NCBI GenBank assembly: GCA_020025875.1
Contig: JAHHRI010000015.1
Span: 1 to 27,586 of the forward strand
Source: Alphaproteobacteria bacterium
GTDB taxonomy: Bacteria; Pseudomonadota; Alphaproteobacteria; RF32; CAG-239
Direction: 5' to 3'
DNA: 27,586 nucleotides
A program made the position numbers and the translations under genes. Positions 8,035-16,166 of this stretch are shown here, piece by piece. How positions within the stretch are numbered: position 1 is the first letter of the stretch; the number at the start of each line of letters is the position of its first letter. A model generated the notes under the pieces. That model was not told where the DNA came from. It did not search any database and saw only the letters and a list, made by a program, of their open reading frames with translations.

Positions 8035-9364
8035 CTTTATCCTCCCCGCCCAATGGCTCAACAATTCCTTCCACCGCTGCGGAAGCGCCAAAAATCTTTT
8101 TTGCCGCCTGCTTAACTTCGGCGCTGTTGACGGCACGGATATTGTCGGCATAGTTTTCAATATCTTGGCAAGACATACCGATGGTATAAAGCGAGCCGAC
8201 GATATAAGCGGCGTCATTGGGGTTATCTCGGAGATAAACCAAGCCTGCCAACATTTTGTTTTTGACTTTTGCCAGCTTTTCGTCGGTAAGCGAAGCAACC
8301 GCCTCGTTGACCACCCGATCAAGCGTTGCTTGCAGTTGCTCCGGCGAAACGCCTGCTGCCGGCACAACCATAAGGCTAAACGTGCCATAACTGCGGGAAG
8401 CATAATCATAAGAAACGGCAACGCTGAGCGCAAGTTTCTTTTTTATGACCAACTCTTTGTACAGCTCCGAAGTGTCACTCCCTCCCAGATAATCCGCCAA
8501 CACGGCGGCGGCATAAATATTGTCGGGATCGGTGTTGTATGAGTCAACGGCATAATAACGAACAATTCTCGGCAACTCCACCCGCGGCAGTTTCATTTTT
8601 AAAGCAACTCGGGTGCCTAAATGAACTTTGGGAAAATGTTTTTCCGCAAGCGCATGACCGATCGGCAATTTTCCGTAATATTTTTCTGCCAACCGATATG
8701 CGGTTTCCGGTTCAATATCGCCGGAAATGACAATCACTGCATTGTTGGGCACATAATAGCGCCGGTAAATATCCGTTATGTCTGCTTTTGTCAAAGAGAG
8801 TATTTCTTCTTCCGTGCCGCTTACCGAGCGCGCATAGGGGTGGGTTTGCCACAAACCGCGCTGCACAGCCTCAAAAAAGCCCGACAGCGGCTGATTTTCC
8901 ACCACCTGCTTGCGCTCTTGATAAACAATGTCACGTTCGGCGGCAAAATCTTGGTCGGAAAAGTTAAGATTGCGCATCCGGTCTGCTTCGAGTGCCATGG
9001 CAAGCTCCAGCCGGCTCACGTCCAAGCTCTGATGATAGGCGGTATAATCACGGGAAGTAAAAGCGTTGCCGTCTGCACCGTTGATCTGCATCATCCGGTT
9101 AAATTCTGAACCAGAAACTTTTTTTGTGCCGCGGAACATCAGGTGTTCAAGCAGATGCGCGGCCCCGCCTTTGCCGGTTTTTTCATCAACCGAGCCAACA
9201 CGGTACCACACCATATGTTTAACGATAGGCGCCTTATGATTTTCAATAACCAACAGTCGCGCACCGTTACCAAGGGTATATTCGCTGATGTCAAACAGCT
9301 TGGCGGCAGCGGGAAATGTGAACAAAAGGCAGATCAGGGCAATGGTAACAAATTTTTTATTCAT
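8027..9364 (-). CDS. M16 family zinc protease, catalytic subunit
   Basis: Secreted or periplasmic metalloprotease of the pitrilysin family. The 445-residue protein starts with a signal peptide (MNKKFVTIALICLLFTFPAAA). The inverted zinc motif HLLEH is at residues 70-74 within GGAAHLLEHLMFRGT, with the downstream glutamate region ERDIVYQERKQ. The C-terminal M16 domain follows (FSLMVVPAAGVS). It overlaps the inactive partner by 8 nt, so the two chains are probably made in equal amounts and form a heterodimer. The substrate is unknown. Its position after lspA and a BamF-like lipoprotein gene matches a conserved alphaproteobacterial envelope cluster. Confidence 0.95.
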   Translation of the reverse strand: MNKKFVTIALICLLFTFPAAAKLFDISEYTLGNGARLLVIENHKAPIVKHMVWYRVGSVDEKTGKGGAAHLLEHLMFRGTKKVSGSEFNRMMQINGADGNAFTSRDYTAYHQSLDVSRLELAMALEADRMRNLNFSDQDFAAERDIVYQERKQVVENQPLSGFFEAVQRGLWQTHPYARSVSGTEEEILSLTKADITDIYRRYYVPNNAVIVISGDIEPETAYRLAEKYYGKLPIGHALAEKHFPKVHLGTRVALKMKLPRVELPRIVRYYAVDSYNTDPDNIYAAAVLADYLGGSDTSELYKELVIKKKLALSVAVSYDYASRSYGTFSLMVVPAAGVSPEQLQATLDRVVNEAVASLTDEKLAKVKNKMLAGLVYLRDNPNDAAYIVGSLYTIGMSCQDIENYADNIRAVNSAEVKQAAKKIFGASAAVEGIVEPLGGEDKDE

Positions 9365-9391
9365 CGGCTCGTTTTTACCTATCTGTTTTTT

Positions 9392-9601
9392 TTAATCTTG
9401 ATGCGCCGAGGCGGTATCATCAGTGGCTTTTTTAATCGGCGCAACCGGTCTTAAATGATAGTTGGGCGGCAGCAACAACTGCTTTTGTTCAGAAACTTTT
9501 GAAGCGTCCGGCACTTTTCGCTCAAGCCCCAAATCTTCCTTGGTGGCGTTGCAAGCTCCAAGCAACCCGACCAACAACATCAGAGAGAAAAACTTTTTCA
9601 T
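9392..9601 (-). CDS. Small lipoprotein, DUF3035/BamF-like
   Basis: This 69-residue protein has a lipoprotein signal (MKKFFSLMLLVGLLGAC, lipobox LGAC, Cys17). The following DLGLERKVPD...LLLPPNYHLRP pattern is typical of the DUF3035 family, whose Caulobacter member is the BamF subunit of the outer-membrane beta-barrel assembly machine. It is shorter than many relatives, ending soon after the PP-LRP motif. Its ATG overlaps the lspA stop by 4 nt and has AAGGAG 8 nt upstream. The product would be processed by the signal peptidase encoded just before it. The family assignment rests on motif and gene order, not on a database search. Confidence 0.8.
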   Translation of the reverse strand: MKKFFSLMLLVGLLGACNATKEDLGLERKVPDASKVSEQKQLLLPPNYHLRPVAPIKKATDDTASAHQD

Positions 9602-10086
9602 TTCACTTGCTCCTTATTTTCTTTTTTTTCCGGATAGAACAGACTATGCAATATGATAAGAGCCGCGCCGATACAAATAAAACTGTCGGCAAGGTTAAAA
9701 GCGGGCCAGTGGTATCCGTTTACATGAAAATCCAAAAAATCGAAAACCGCTCCCAACCGCACACGGTCAACAAGATTGCCGAGCGCGCCGCCGATAATCA
9801 TGCCGAGGCCGACTTGTATAATCCGTATTTTTTCTTGGTGAAGCCACCATAACAACGCAGCCACAATAACCGAGGCAACCAAACACAGCACAACCACCCC
9901 GACAGTTCCCGCATTGTTGAACATAGAAAAGCTGACCCCCGTATTCCACGCATAAACAAAGTTAAAAAAAGAAGTGAGCGGAATGACGGGTTGTCCGTCT
10001 AAAACATGGTTGATCATCCAAAACTTCGTCAACTGATCAAAAACAAGCGCCAAAGCGGCAATAACCAATCCCAAAATCAAATTCAT
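9598..10086 (-). CDS. lspA: Lipoprotein signal peptidase (signal peptidase II)
   Basis: Inner-membrane aspartyl protease that removes the signal peptide of diacylglyceryl-modified prolipoproteins. Four membrane helices are visible, with the family motifs FDQLTK, WNTGVSFS, GGALGNLVDRVRLGAVFDF (first catalytic Asp) and WPAFNLADS (second catalytic Asp). The start is ambiguous. The ATG at 10086 sits directly against an AGGAG, too close for ordinary use. A TTG at 10095 and a TTG two codons after the ATG (6 nt from AGGAG) are alternatives. It heads the long run lspA > bamF-like > M16 > M16 > pgi > mutL. Confidence 0.95.
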   Translation of the reverse strand: MNLILGLVIAALALVFDQLTKFWMINHVLDGQPVIPLTSFFNFVYAWNTGVSFSMFNNAGTVGVVVLCLVASVIVAALLWWLHQEKIRIIQVGLGMIIGGALGNLVDRVRLGAVFDFLDFHVNGYHWPAFNLADSFICIGAALIILHSLFYPEKKENKEQVK

Positions 10087-10115
10087 CTCCTGCAAATCAT
10101 ATAAATCCGAAACGC

Positions 10116-10124
10116 ATTATAACA
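10116..10124 (-). promoter_or_regulatory. Extended -10 promoter of the lspA operon
   Basis: The minus strand reads TG-T-TATAAT, a perfect extended -10, about 30 nt before the lspA start in the 76-85 nt gap after mgtE. No good -35 accompanies it, as is common for extended -10 promoters. Confidence 0.6.
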
Positions 10125-10171
10125 ACATTTCAGCGATTAAAAAGTGCTAAATTTAAATTGTACATAAGTTA

Positions 10172-11608
10172 TCAAAACAACAGCAGCTTAGCCAAGCCGA
10201 GAAAAATGAAGTAGCCGCCGGAATCGGTGCAGGCAATCAAAAACACGCCTGACGCAATGGCAGGGTCAATTTTGAAACGGTTGATCGTCAACGGGATGAG
10301 AATGCCTGCCAAGCTGGCAACGGTTAAATTGCAAAGCATGGCCAAAGCAATGATGTAGCTGATCATTTCCTGCCCTGGGAACCAAATGCGCACAGCCACC
10401 CCGATCATCAGCGCAAACAATATGCCGTTGCAAAGCCCCACCGTAAATTCTTTACCGATCATATGCAACGCATTGCGCGAGTTCAGCTCTTTGGTAGCCA
10501 AAGAACGCACGACAACAGCCAATGTCTGTTGTCCGGTAGTTCCCCCCATGGAGGCGACAATCGGCATAAGCACCGCCAGAATGGAAAGCTGGGCAATAAT
10601 TTCCTGAAACTCACCCACGACAGAAGCGGCAACAATGGTGGCAAACAGGTTGGTAACCAACCAAATGGAACGAGATCTGAAAATGCTAAACACCGAACGG
10701 TAAACATCGTTGCTTTCCGCACCGGTTAAGAGCATCATATCTTCGTTTGTTTCTTCGTGGACAATTTCAACCACGTCATCAATATTGATCACCCCGATCA
10801 AACGCCCTTTGTTATCAACCACCATGGCAGACATCCAACCATATTCTCGAAACATATGAGCCACTTCTTCTTGGTCGGTATAGACATCAATGGGCACAAT
10901 CTCGCCATCCATGACATTGTTGAGTTTTTCATCGGCTTTGGCACGCAAAAGTTTATCCAGAGCAATTTCTCCGGTCGGTTTCAAAGTTTTTTCATCAACC
11001 AGAAAAATAGTATAGAAATCGTCAGGCAGTTCGTCATTGGTCAAAAGATATTGTTTTGCTTCTCGCACCGTCCAGTTGTCGGGGATGCTGACAAAATCCC
11101 GCGACATGATACGACCGGCGGAATCTTCCGGATAATTCAGCGACGATTTAACCTGATATTTCAGTTCGGGATCGAGCTGCCCGATAATATATTCCTGCTC
11201 CTCATCGTCCATATTTTCGAGGATTTCGACCACCTCGTCAGAATCCAGAGCATTGACAATCCTCACGATTTGATTGGCATTTAAGCTTTCAAACACTTGC
11301 TCCTGAACAACTTCGTTCAGCTCCGGAAACACCGCCGGATCAATTTTGTCGCCCAAAAGTTTGACCAGCTTCATCCGGTGATGGATATCCAAAACCTCAA
11401 TCAGTCGGGCAAGATCATACTCATCCAAACCCTCAACGATTTTGCGCACATGAATGTCATCGTTTTCGTTTAGGCCGATGACAATGGAATTAACAAACTT
11501 AGCTCCCAACCCCAAATAGCAGTCTTGAGCTTCGTTTTTCTTTTGTATGTTAAATCGGGAATATTTGTTTTTTGAGAAAGGCTGCTGCTTTTTTGTTTTC
11601 TTGTTCAT
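10172..11608 (-). CDS. mgtE: Magnesium transporter MgtE
   Basis: Inner-membrane Mg2+ channel gated by cytoplasmic magnesium. The 478-residue protein has the expected order. An acidic helical N domain comes first (about 35-165, with ILENMDDEEQEYIIGQLDPE). A CBS pair follows (about 165-290, starting at SAGRIMSRDFVSIP and including MSAMVVDNKGRLIGVINIDDVVEIV). Five C-terminal membrane helices follow, with the signature MPIVASMGGTTGQQTLAVVVR and the end motif ACTDSGGYFIFLGLAKLL. I chose ATG 11608 because a perfect AGGAGG (11615-11620) lies 6 nt before it. The longer frame begins at a TTG within that spacer. tRNA-Leu lies 40 bp upstream on the same strand and may share its promoter. Confidence 0.97.
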   Translation of the reverse strand: MNKKTKKQQPFSKNKYSRFNIQKKNEAQDCYLGLGAKFVNSIVIGLNENDDIHVRKIVEGLDEYDLARLIEVLDIHHRMKLVKLLGDKIDPAVFPELNEVVQEQVFESLNANQIVRIVNALDSDEVVEILENMDDEEQEYIIGQLDPELKYQVKSSLNYPEDSAGRIMSRDFVSIPDNWTVREAKQYLLTNDELPDDFYTIFLVDEKTLKPTGEIALDKLLRAKADEKLNNVMDGEIVPIDVYTDQEEVAHMFREYGWMSAMVVDNKGRLIGVINIDDVVEIVHEETNEDMMLLTGAESNDVYRSVFSIFRSRSIWLVTNLFATIVAASVVGEFQEIIAQLSILAVLMPIVASMGGTTGQQTLAVVVRSLATKELNSRNALHMIGKEFTVGLCNGILFALMIGVAVRIWFPGQEMISYIIALAMLCNLTVASLAGILIPLTINRFKIDPAIASGVFLIACTDSGGYFIFLGLAKLLLF

Positions 11609-11648
11609 CAACAACCTCCTCTTTATGATTTGAATTATTTTTTATGAT

Positions 11649-11734
11649 TGGTGCGCCTGAGAAGACTTGAACTTCCAAGAGCTAAGCTCATAACGACCTC
11701 AACGTTACGCGTTTACCAATTTCGCCACAGGCGC
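11649..11734 (-). tRNA. tRNA-Leu (anticodon GAG)
   Basis: On the minus strand the acceptor GCGCCTG pairs with CAGGCGC. The anticodon stem TAACG/CGTTA encloses TTGAGGT (anticodon GAG). A long variable arm follows (class II tRNA), then a T arm with TTCAAGT, discriminator A and encoded CCA. The length is 86 nt. Confidence 0.95.
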
Positions 11735-11757
11735 GCAAACACCATAAAGACAAAGGA

Positions 11758-11786
11758 CAAATAACTCGGTTTTCAAAAATAATCAA
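11758..11786 (-). promoter_or_regulatory. Promoter of tRNA-Leu (and possibly mgtE)
   Basis: Minus strand TTGATT (11781-11786), 17 bp, TATTTG (11758-11763), about 23 nt before the tRNA 5' end. No terminator is evident between the tRNA and mgtE. Confidence 0.5.
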
Positions 11787-11868
11787 GCTTTTTTTTACAA
11801 ATATTGTGCATTTCGCTTAAAAAAAACGCAGACAGCCCCATTTGCCGCCCCCGTCACGGCAAAAAAAC

Positions 11869-13086
11869 TCATCTTTTTTCCATAACCGCAACAAAAAAGC
11901 CGTCTGTTCCGCTGATTAACGGATTGAGTTCCAACCATGGCTTAGTCCCGCAAGGCCAAGGCAATCCGGTTTTGCTCCTCCATAAGGCGGGCATATCAAC
12001 GATCGATATATCCGAATGACGTTCAAGAAAAGCCCCTATGACAGCACCGTTTTCTTCTTCCAAAACCGAACAGGTGATATAAATGATACGCCCTGAAGAC
12101 GCCGTCAACCCATAGGCTTTTTCCAAAACCTCCGCCTGAATGCGGTTTAGCTCTTGCAGCCGCTCCGAAGAAAGCCGAAATTTTGCATCGGGCGATCGCC
12201 GCCAAGTGCCGCTGCCCGAACACGGCGCATCAATAATAAAGCGAGTATAGATCGGTTGGTTGTCCGCCGCCGAAACCATTTTGATATTTTTAACGCCAAG
12301 CCGAGCCAAACGCGGCTTTAACTGTTCCAGCCGTCGGGGATTGACATCGTGAGCTTCGACAACGCCTTGCCCTTTAAGCAGCGCGGAAAGCGCCAATGCC
12401 TTGCCGCCGGCACCGCAGCAATAGTCGATGATTCGCTCATCGGGGCGCACGTCACACATCAGCGCCGCCAACTGAGAAGCCTCGTCCTGCACTTCGATCA
12501 CCCCGTCCCGATAAGCCATACAGTTGCTTAGATTAACCCGAGAAGTCAGGCGAACACCCAACGGCGAAAACGGAGTGGGAACGGCTTCGTAACCTTCTTT
12601 TGCCAACAGGTGAAGAGCATCTTCCCTACTGCCGCGACATACCCGAAAATCGGCGGTCGCGCTTTTGTTCAGGGCAAAGAGCAAAGAGGGCTGGGCAATT
12701 TTGGCATACAGCCAATCCGGACATTCGCATTCAACCGCCGGCGGATATGTTTTTTCCTGCTCTTTCAGAGCGGCGACAAACTGTCGTTCGTCATCATCAA
12801 GCGGCGGCATACCATATGCCTCACCGGTAAAAATTTGGCTAAGATCTTCATCTTTGAGGTAAGCCATCAGCATCTGACGGGGATTGTCGCTGCCGGCCTC
12901 AAACGCCAACCGTCGACGCCGACGAATCACCTGCCAAATTTGCTCACTGATAAACCGACGGTCTCCCGCCCCGATAAATCGCCTATCACGAAAATAGGCG
13001 TTGATAATGCCGTCGGCAGGCTGCTTATCGGCAAACACCGCCGTCATCAACTCCCATACCGCTTTATAGCGCGCCGCTGTTTTCAT
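11869..13086 (-). CDS. RsmB/NOL1-NOP2-Sun family RNA (cytosine-5) methyltransferase
   Basis: A 405-residue S-adenosylmethionine-dependent rRNA m5C methyltransferase. The N-terminal helical part resembles the NusB-like RNA-binding region of RsmB. The catalytic domain has the SAM motif DYCCGAGGKALAL, the motif IV cysteine in DAPCSGSGTWRRSPD, and the nucleophile motif YITCSVLEEEN. The most likely target is 16S rRNA, as for RsmB (C967), but family members differ in target. ATG 13086 is preferred because GGAAGGAAAT precedes it. A longer open frame starts at 13161 within rlmE. It overlaps the end of rlmE by 23 nt, so the two rRNA methyltransferases are co-expressed. Confidence 0.9.
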   Translation of the reverse strand: MKTAARYKAVWELMTAVFADKQPADGIINAYFRDRRFIGAGDRRFISEQIWQVIRRRRRLAFEAGSDNPRQMLMAYLKDEDLSQIFTGEAYGMPPLDDDERQFVAALKEQEKTYPPAVECECPDWLYAKIAQPSLLFALNKSATADFRVCRGSREDALHLLAKEGYEAVPTPFSPLGVRLTSRVNLSNCMAYRDGVIEVQDEASQLAALMCDVRPDERIIDYCCGAGGKALALSALLKGQGVVEAHDVNPRRLEQLKPRLARLGVKNIKMVSAADNQPIYTRFIIDAPCSGSGTWRRSPDAKFRLSSERLQELNRIQAEVLEKAYGLTASSGRIIYITCSVLEEENGAVIGAFLERHSDISIVDMPALWRSKTGLPWPCGTKPWLELNPLISGTDGFFVAVMEKR

Positions 13087-13789
13087 CTTCCGATTTCCTT
13101 CCGTCACCGCGAAAACCCACCGCAACCAGATATTCTTCCGGCGAAGCCTTGCGGCTTGCATCGGGCTTACAATGAGCTACTTTGGCAAAGTTCTTTTTCA
13201 CTTCCGCCAAAAAACCGGCTTCCGCCCCGCCCTTAAACACTTTGGCAATAAAAATGCCGCCTTCTGCCAAAACATCTTTGGCAAAATCATAAGCCAGTTC
13301 AACCAAAGCAATCGTGCGCAGATGGTCGGTCTGTCGGTGTCCGATGGTGTTGGCGGCCATATCACTCATAACAATGTCGGCCTTGCCGTTTAGCAGCCGT
13401 TTCAATTTTTCGGCGGCATCGGCGGTGGTAAAGTCTTGCCGGATGAGGGTTGCTCCGGGGATTGATTCGGTCGGCAAAATATCAAGTCCCACAACTTGCC
13501 CGCTGCCTTTGTTGCGCTGCACCGCAATTTGTGTCCAGCCACCGGGGGCGCAACCAAGGTCAACGATGGTTTTGCCGCGTCCGAGAAATTTGAATTTTTC
13601 ATCCAGCTGAATGAGCTTAAACGCCGCGCGGGAACGATAGCCCAGTCTTTTGGCTTCTGCCACGTAAGGATCGTTCAACTGGCGTTCCAACCATTGGTTG
13701 GAAGATTTTTTGCGATATTTGGCCGTTTTAACTCTGACGGTCAACGATCTTTTGCCGCTGACAATTTTTGCCGATTTGGTCTTAGTCAT
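13064..13789 (-). CDS. rlmE: 23S rRNA 2'-O-methyltransferase (U2552)
   Basis: RlmE (FtsJ/RrmJ) methylates the ribose of U2552 in the A-loop of 23S rRNA on the 50S particle. The 241-residue protein has a basic N-terminal extension (about 30 residues), then YRSRAAFKLIQLDEKF with the catalytic Lys and the SAM motif VDLGCAPGGWTQIA. VMSDMAANTIG (catalytic Asp), FIAKVFKGG (catalytic Lys) and SPEEYLVAVGF (catalytic Glu) complete the K-D-K-E tetrad. The start ATG overlaps the end of the upstream ppx/gppA gene by 8 nt and has GGAG 7 nt before it. Confidence 0.97.
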   Translation of the reverse strand: MTKTKSAKIVSGKRSLTVRVKTAKYRKKSSNQWLERQLNDPYVAEAKRLGYRSRAAFKLIQLDEKFKFLGRGKTIVDLGCAPGGWTQIAVQRNKGSGQVVGLDILPTESIPGATLIRQDFTTADAAEKLKRLLNGKADIVMSDMAANTIGHRQTDHLRTIALVELAYDFAKDVLAEGGIFIAKVFKGGAEAGFLAEVKKNFAKVAHCKPDASRKASPEEYLVAVGFRGDGRKSEDENSGAL

Positions 13790-14723
13790 AACTCAACTCC
13801 ATAATGATACCATCAACGGCCACTTTTAAAGAAGTGATCATTTCTTTTGCTCCCAAATCTTTATAAATACGAGAAAAGATAACGCACGCCGCATGGAAAA
13901 TATCTGCTCTCAACGGTCCGATGTTATCGTCTTGTGCCATTTGCGCGCAATCCATGGCGCAAACCTTTGCCACCGCCCGTTCAAATTCTTCAACCCCCAC
14001 TTTTTGCCCGTCGGCACGTTGACGGTCATATTTTTTCCAGCCTCTGGCAATGTGCGTCAACCGCAGCGGTGTGCTTGAGGCGGCAATAAAACAAACGTCC
14101 CCGTCATATTTTTCCAACCCGCTGTCACGGACAAAAGATTTAACATAAGCGGAAATTTTCTCATCCAGCAAAGCGGCAACGGCAGGATCATATTCTTTTA
14201 AGCCAAACTTCTCCGCCGCATTGCGCGCTCCCCACGGAATGGATATGCTGTGCAAAATTTTCGGCTGAGCACTTCTTGTTGCCAGAGTAATTTCCGTCGA
14301 ACCGCCGCCAAGATCATAGATCACCACATAACCGGCGGTTTCGTTTGCAACATTAACCAACGCCCCTTTCAAATTAAGCACCGCTTCTTCATAGGGATCA
14401 ATAATTTCCAGCTCAATACCCGATTGCCGTTTAATTTCTTCAACAAATACCGCGGCGTTGTCCGCCATTCGGCAGGCTGCGGTGGTAATGGCTCGGTATT
14501 TGTCCACTCCATATTCGTCCATCACCTTTTTAAAATGGCAAAAACACTCAATGCCGCGTTTCATCGCTTCGTCGGTAAAACGGCAAATTTCACCCACACA
14601 CATCCCCTCGCCCAAACGGGTGGAAACGGCGTTTCTGTAAAGTGTGCGCCCGCTTCCGTCGGCAATCAGCAAACGGCAGGAGTTGGTGCCCAAATCAATG
14701 GCTGCCGATATCTGTTGTTTCAT
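13782..14723 (-). CDS. Ppx/GppA family phosphatase, second of a tandem pair
   Basis: A 313-residue member of the exopolyphosphatase / guanosine pentaphosphate phosphatase family (sugar-kinase/Hsp70 fold). It has AAIDLGTNSCRLLIAD (phosphate loop), RLGEG, TTAACRMADN and YDLGGGSTEIT. It is the short form with no C-terminal HD-like domain. The usual C-terminal signature DRGIREGIL, present in the neighbouring copy, has diverged here to VAVDGIIMEL, so its activity or specificity may differ. The ATG has AAGGAC upstream and overlaps the end of the first ppx gene by 29 nt. It overlaps rlmE by 8 nt. Confidence 0.9.
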   Translation of the reverse strand: MKQQISAAIDLGTNSCRLLIADGSGRTLYRNAVSTRLGEGMCVGEICRFTDEAMKRGIECFCHFKKVMDEYGVDKYRAITTAACRMADNAAVFVEEIKRQSGIELEIIDPYEEAVLNLKGALVNVANETAGYVVIYDLGGGSTEITLATRSAQPKILHSISIPWGARNAAEKFGLKEYDPAVAALLDEKISAYVKSFVRDSGLEKYDGDVCFIAASSTPLRLTHIARGWKKYDRQRADGQKVGVEEFERAVAKVCAMDCAQMAQDDNIGPLRADIFHAACVIFSRIYKDLGAKEMITSLKVAVDGIIMELSYD

Positions 14724-15777
14724 GATTTTCAGTCCTTTTGTTTTTGCCGCGGCGGAAAAAATGACGCCGTGTTTTTTTTCGGTTATGCATCATATCCAGC
14801 AATATTCCCTCACGGATTCCACGATCGGCAACCGTAATTTCTTTAACCGGCCAAAACGAACAGATAGCCTCGATAATGGCACAGCCGGCTATTGTCAAAT
14901 CGGCTTTGAGCGGTCCGATGCAAGGATGCTTTTTACGCCCCTCGTCACCCATACGACGGATTTTGCCTATGGCGCGCCTGATGTTATCCGCACTGATAAT
15001 AATCCCGTCGACGGCTGAACGGTTGTAGCGCTGCAAATTCAACTGAATGGCGCCAAGCACCGTAACTGTCCCCGAAGTGCCGATAATTTGAATTTCCCCG
15101 TTTTCGATTGCCTCGCTGATTTTGTAGCGTTCTTCAAAGGCTTCCAGCAACTTGTGTGTGCGCTCCATTATCGTATTGTAGGCCAGATTGGTCATATCTT
15201 TGTTGGGAAAGGCTTCCGAAATGGTTACCACCCCATAAGGCAAAGAAACATAGCCCTCAATAAAGGCCTTGCCGCTGCCTGCCAACCGCGCCAAAGAAAT
15301 TTCCGTCGAACCGCCGCCGATGTCAAAAACAAGCGCCCTTCTAACGCTTTTTTTCAACAGCGGCAAACAGCCGATAACCGCCAGACGCGACTCTTCCTGC
15401 GAAGAAATAATTTCCAAATTAAGCCCTGTCTGCCGTTTCACTTCATTTAAGAAGTCCCGACAATTTCTTGCCCGTCGGCAGGCTGCCGTGGCAACAAAGC
15501 GCGTTCGGTGAATGGGCGCGTATTCGCTGATAATTTCCGAGCATATCTTCAGCGCTTTAATCGTTCGGCGACTGGCTTCCCTGCTGAGTTCGTTTTCTTT
15601 AATAATCCCTTCACCCAAACGGGTAATGCGAGAAAAGGTTTCTATGATATGAAAAGACGTTGCTGTCGGGGAAGCAATGACCAAACGGCAGGAATTGGTG
15701 CCCAGATCTATCGCGGCATAGTTGCGGACGGCGCTTTCTTCTTTGTCGCCACGGCTAAATTTTTTACATTTTTGCAT
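14695..15777 (-). CDS. Ppx/GppA family phosphatase (exopolyphosphatase-like)
   Basis: A 360-residue Ppx/GppA protein expected to hydrolyse terminal phosphate from polyphosphate and/or the gamma-phosphate of pppGpp, which would link it to stringent-response signalling. Motifs are AAIDLGTNSCRLVIA, RITRLGEGI, TAACRRARN, FDIGGGSTEISLA and an intact VADRGIREGILLDMM at about 320-335, followed by a basic tail. It lacks the C-terminal domain of E. coli Ppx. It is first in a four-gene overlapping set with a second family member, rlmE and an rsmB-type gene. The ribosome site before ATG 15777 is weak (GAAG), so the start could be a little downstream. Confidence 0.92.
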   Translation of the reverse strand: MQKCKKFSRGDKEESAVRNYAAIDLGTNSCRLVIASPTATSFHIIETFSRITRLGEGIIKENELSREASRRTIKALKICSEIISEYAPIHRTRFVATAACRRARNCRDFLNEVKRQTGLNLEIISSQEESRLAVIGCLPLLKKSVRRALVFDIGGGSTEISLARLAGSGKAFIEGYVSLPYGVVTISEAFPNKDMTNLAYNTIMERTHKLLEAFEERYKISEAIENGEIQIIGTSGTVTVLGAIQLNLQRYNRSAVDGIIISADNIRRAIGKIRRMGDEGRKKHPCIGPLKADLTIAGCAIIEAICSFWPVKEITVADRGIREGILLDMMHNRKKTRRHFFRRGKNKRTENHETTDIGSH

Positions 15778-15963
15778 TCTTCATATCAATCAAGTCTACC
15801 AAATTTTAAATTTTGCCTATTGTGAACGATTTTTGCCATAAGGACAAGTATTTTTTTGAACCCAAGCTGATTTTGTTAAACAGGTTAAGCACGCTGTTTG
15901 ACGCAAATTTTGCAAAGCTTATGCCAAAAAACTTTTTTTAAACCGAGGACGGCGACAAACAAA

Positions 15964-16063
15964 CGGCAAGCGGCTGCCGTCAAACAATCTCTGATGAGAT
16001 AAAAAATGACGGCGCAAAATATGGTTTTCCATAGAACTGCCCCCGCAAAACAAGGGGCAGTTT
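15964..16063. other. Cluster of adjacent hairpins in a gene-free spacer; candidate structured RNA or leader
   Basis: The 389-bp spacer between ppx and ccrM has no credible ORF. It contains four hairpins within 100 bp. (1) CGGCA/TGCCG at 15964-15968 and 15975-15979. (2) GCCGTCA/TGACGGC at 15976-15982 and 16007-16013, with a nested ATCTC/GAGAT stem and TGAT loop. (3) TATGG-TTTT-CCATA at 16020-16033. (4) A 10-bp stem, 16034-16043 with 16054-16063, including one G-T pair. Hairpins 1 and 2 share 15976-15979 and exclude each other. Hairpins 3 and 4 abut without a gap. The strand is undecided: it could be a small RNA ending at the terminator at 16122-16151 (+) or the distal leader of the ppx operon (-). 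I do not recognise a known RNA family. Confidence 0.4.
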
Positions 16064-16121
16064 GTCAGACATCAACATAAAAAAACCGCCTGCTTATCCG
16101 GTCGTTTTCTATATAAACAAA

Positions 16122-16151
16122 AAAAAACGCCGTTTGCAGACGGCGTTTTTT
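16122..16151 (-). terminator. Bidirectional terminator after ccrM
   Basis: A 12-bp perfect stem (16122-16133 with 16140-16151) has a 6-nt loop. An A run on one side and a T run on the other let it work in both directions. It lies 15 nt beyond the ccrM stop. Confidence 0.88.
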
Positions 16152-16166
16152 ATAATCACGGCAAAA

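Noticed and set aside
8035..8433. N-terminal extension of the inactive M16 protein to 8433
   Set aside because: The extra 133 residues overlap the catalytic M16 gene in another frame and are low-quality sequence. The ATG at 8034 overlaps the preceding stop in the usual coupled fashion.
11841..11863. TTTGCCG/CGGCAAA hairpin just after the rsmB-family gene
   Set aside because: The T run is on the wrong (upstream) side for the minus-strand gene, so it is not a canonical terminator.
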